Source of the DNA: JBOHBN01 sp050698355
GTDB taxonomy: Bacteria > Actinomycetota > Actinomycetes > Streptosporangiales > WHST01
NCBI GenBank assembly: GCA_050698355.1
Contig: JBOHBN010000053.1
Span: 1-14,240, forward strand
Reading direction: 5' to 3'
DNA length: 14,240 nt
Position 1 is the stretch's first letter. The number at the start of each line of letters is the position of its first letter. Below the pieces are notes generated by a model. That model saw only the letters and a program-made list of their open reading frames with translations, was not told the DNA's origin and did not search any database. Shown here one piece after another: positions 12,586-14,240 of the stretch. A program made the position numbers and the translations under genes.

Positions 12586-13938
12586 TTACCCGCGGTAGCG
12601 GGTAGATGACACTCCAGCGATCTCCCCGCTGCGGAAGGCCTCCACGAACAGCCGGTGGTCGTCGCGGACGACCGCGGAGTAGTCATGCGCGAACTCGACC
12701 AGCCATGCCACGAACTCGTCGTCCCGGTTGTCGACGGCCGAGGCGATCGCCTCCTCGGTCTGGAACGACACCAGGTTCTGGTCGGAGTCCGAGTCCGCCA
12801 CGCAGTGCACCTTCGCCGTGGCACGGCCGAGGTAGTCGAGGACGGGGGCGATCTCGTCCGGCTCGGTCAGGTCGTCCCAATCGAGGTCCGACTCGTACGG
12901 CGACAGCTCGCTCACCACGTAGCCGGCCCCGTCGAGCTCGGTGTAACCAAGCAGCGGGTCCGCACGCGCCTGCAGGGCCCGCTGCGACACGGCGGTGCGA
13001 TGACCGTGGTGCTCGAAGTACGCGGCGATCCGCTCGTCGGTCACGACTCGAGACGGCGCAGCGACGTTGCCCTGCTTAATCGACAGTACGACGTCGTTGT
13101 CGAGTGCCTCGTTGAACCCCTCGATGAGCACGGTGTAGGCGGGCAGGCCCGCGCTGCCGATGCCGAACCCGCCGCTCGCCACCACGTCCTTGACCTCGTA
13201 GGTGACGCTGCGGAACCGCTTCGCCTTGGGGATCGTGTCGAGGTAGCGCGCGAAGGCGGCACGCACCTTCGCGTGCTCGTCGTCGTCGACGTGGCGAGCG
13301 CGCGACGACTCGCGGAAGCGGCGGTCGTACCCCTCGGTTTCGGTGAGCGAGTCGAGCAGGGTCTCCCGGCTGCGCAGGCGGGCCCGTTGCAGCACCTCGT
13401 GCACCACGCCGTCGGTCGTGTCGAGGCGCAGCGAGTACGACGCGTCATGAGCCGTCTCGACGAACCAGCGGACCTGGTTCAGGTACGCCCGGGCATAGTC
13501 GGCGACGAGGGTCTCGATGTCGGCGTCGGCGAACGCCTTGCGCCAGCCGAGCAATGAAACGCTGGCCGCGAGCCGTTGCAGGTCCCACGTGTAGTGCCCG
13601 AGGTAGGCCTCGTCGAAGTCGTTGACGTCGAACACGAACACGCCGTCGCCGGCCATGTAGGTGCCGAAGTTCTCGGCGTGCAGGTCGCCCTGGATCCACA
13701 CCCGGCCGGTGCGCTCGTTCGACCAGCGGTCCTCTTCGCGTTCCATGTCGGCGTAGAACAGGCAGGCCGTGCCGCGGTAGAAGGCGAACGGGTCGACGGC
13801 CATCTTGCGGAATTTCTGCCGGAACGCCTTCGGGTCGGCGGTCATCAGTTCGCTGAAGGCGGCCACCAGGACCTCGACGATCTTTTCCTGGCGTTGCGCC
13901 GGCTCGCGCTGCCGCACAAGGTCGATGACACCGGTCAT
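12586..13938 (-). CDS. DUF2252 family protein, kinase/phosphotransferase-like motifs
   Basis: A 450-residue protein of full DUF2252 length. Family marks are DPFAFYRG (49-56), WIQGDLHAENFG (81-92), VFDVNDFDEAYLGHYTWDLQRLAAS (102-126), the glycine-rich VVASGGFGIGSAG (252-264) and SIKQGN with K288. GDLHAEN and DFDEA resemble the HGDxHxxN and DxxxA catalytic signatures of aminoglycoside-phosphotransferase-like kinases, which suggests ATP-dependent phosphoryl transfer, but no function is established that I know of. ATG 13938 is preceded by AGAGG seven to eight bases upstream. The lipid kinase follows after 66 bases. A 7-base hairpin (TACCCGC/GCGGGTA, 12587-12604) spans the stop codon. Family confident; activity unknown. 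Confidence 0.88.
   Translation of the reverse strand: MTGVIDLVRQREPAQRQEKIVEVLVAAFSELMTADPKAFRQKFRKMAVDPFAFYRGTACLFYADMEREEDRWSNERTGRVWIQGDLHAENFGTYMAGDGVFVFDVNDFDEAYLGHYTWDLQRLAASVSLLGWRKAFADADIETLVADYARAYLNQVRWFVETAHDASYSLRLDTTDGVVHEVLQRARLRSRETLLDSLTETEGYDRRFRESSRARHVDDDEHAKVRAAFARYLDTIPKAKRFRSVTYEVKDVVASGGFGIGSAGLPAYTVLIEGFNEALDNDVVLSIKQGNVAAPSRVVTDERIAAYFEHHGHRTAVSQRALQARADPLLGYTELDGAGYVVSELSPYESDLDWDDLTEPDEIAPVLDYLGRATAKVHCVADSDSDQNLVSFQTEEAIASAVDNRDDEFVAWLVEFAHDYSAVVRDDHRLFVEAFRSGEIAGVSSTRYRG
12587..12604 (-). terminator. Small hairpin across the DUF2252 stop codon
   Basis: TACCCGC (12587-12593) and GCGGGTA (12598-12604) pair around a 4-base loop. The hairpin overlaps the last codons and stop of DUF2252 on the minus strand. 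No strong U tract follows, so at most it is a weak attenuator before the lipid kinase. Confidence 0.25.
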
Positions 13939-13965
13939 AGCGGTCCTCTCTGTTCGTTATCTCGT

Positions 13966-13985
13966 TCGCTGACGTGTCGCTGACG
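13966..13985. promoter_or_regulatory. Tandem 9-base direct repeat upstream of DUF2252 (possible operator)
   Basis: TCGCTGACG occurs at 13966-13974 and 13977-13985, spaced 11 bases start to start, one DNA helix turn. It lies 28-47 bases before the DUF2252 ATG, where a promoter or activator site would be. No clear -35/-10 pair was found nearby. Confidence 0.35.
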
Positions 13986-13992
13986 CGGCGGG

Positions 13993-14009
13993 GCACGGCA
14001 CTCCCGTGC
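13993..14009 (-). terminator. Hairpin downstream of the second lrp gene
   Basis: GCACGG (13993-13998) and CCGTGC (14004-14009) form a 6-base stem with a 5-base loop, 40 bases after the regulator stop on the minus strand. There is no U tract; it is a possible tail-less terminator separating the regulator from DUF2252. Confidence 0.3.
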
Positions 14010-14048
14010 GCGGTGGGCCGATCCGAGGGTGGCGCTCGCCGCGTCCGT

Positions 14049-14240
14049 TCACAGGGTGGGCGGCCGCCCCTCGTAGGGGGTGCTGAGCACGACGGTGGTG
14101 CGGGTGGAGACGTTCGCTGCGGAGCGGATCTGTTGGAGCAACGCCTCCAGCTCCCCCGGGGTGCCGACCCTTACCTTGAGAATGTAGCTCTCGTCGCCTG
14201 CCACGCTGTGGCAGGCCTCGATCGCCTCCAGGTGGGCGAG
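14049..14240 (-). CDS. Second Lrp/AsnC family regulator, C-terminal 63 residues only
   Basis: The gene enters from the right edge. The visible frame reads LAHLEAIEACHSVAGDESYILKV..., ending TTVVLSTPYEGRPPTL and TGA at 14049-14051. The pattern of an acidic IEACHSVAGDESYILKV strand, a helix (TPGELEALLQQI) and a final strand with Thr/Val (STRTTVVLST) is the RAM domain of Lrp/AsnC regulators. The DNA-binding half lies outside the window. Its sequence differs clearly from the Lrp at 796-1263, so it is not a recent copy. What it regulates is not visible here; DUF2252 follows after 110 bases on the same strand and is one candidate. Too short to appear as a standard open frame, but the motif match is good. 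Confidence 0.82.
   Translation of the reverse strand, partial: LAHLEAIEACHSVAGDESYILKVRVGTPGELEALLQQIRSAANVSTRTTVVLSTPYEGRPPTL

Noticed and set aside
11617..12609. 330-residue plus-strand open frame opposite the lipid kinase
   Set aside because: The minus strand carries GTANDF and other lipid-kinase motifs; this frame has none.
12655..13557. 300-residue plus-strand open frame opposite DUF2252
   Set aside because: Val/Arg/Gly-rich shadow frame; the DUF2252 signature is on the minus strand.
1..14240. CRISPR array, tRNA, phage, toxin-antitoxin or defence genes
   Set aside because: No spaced repeats, cloverleaf, or motifs of such genes were seen on either strand.

Overview
The window is high-GC DNA with the strong third-position G/C bias of an actinomycete. 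An actinobacterial source is further supported by GTG starts, G-rich ribosome binding sites, a Tat-type lipoprotein binding protein, a DUF2795 protein and a one-pass PknB-like kinase. I cannot name the genus from sequence alone. Gaps between genes are all under 200 bases.

Left half (1-8550): a polyamine uptake and catabolism locus. On the minus strand lie a class III aminotransferase (cut by the left edge) and an Lrp/AsnC regulator. Diverging from them is a plus-strand run: a PatD-type gamma-aminobutyraldehyde dehydrogenase, a PotA-type ATPase, a PotD-type Tat lipoprotein, PotB- and PotC-type permeases, and a PuuB-like FAD amine oxidoreductase. The four transporter genes are tightly packed, two junctions being ATGA overlaps. 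The expected flow is import of putrescine or a related amine, conversion to the aminoaldehyde by the aminotransferase and/or the FAD enzyme, then oxidation to GABA by the dehydrogenase, with the Lrp protein as likely local regulator. The order resembles the E. coli ydcSTUV-patD cluster. The 3' tail of the lrp gene is tandemly duplicated, and the second copy carries the ribosome binding site and start codon of the aminotransferase.

Middle (8551-10382): a conserved actinobacterial single-pass membrane protein is followed directly by a membrane-anchored Ser/Thr kinase that has no extracellular sensor. The pair ends at a striking 60-base two-tier inverted repeat (10310-10369) that probably terminates both converging transcripts.

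Right half (10383-14240): a minus-strand series of DUF2252 protein, diacylglycerol-kinase-like lipid kinase and small DUF2795 protein, preceded by the C-terminal end of a second Lrp/AsnC regulator. A 909-base IS481-family element (10680-11588) is inserted between the lipid kinase and the DUF2795 gene. It has 13-base terminal inverted repeats and lies in an NCTAGN target (GCTAGC on the left, ACTAGC on the right). Its transposase has lost an internal segment holding the third catalytic residue, so the element should not move on its own. The lipid kinase stop codon (minus strand) and the transposase stop codon (plus strand) both fall inside the right-hand CTAG.

I see no CRISPR array, tRNA, rRNA or phage genes. 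The least understood parts are the DUF2252/lipid kinase/DUF2795 series, whose first protein shows kinase-like motifs in an unusual order, and the sensorless kinase pair.
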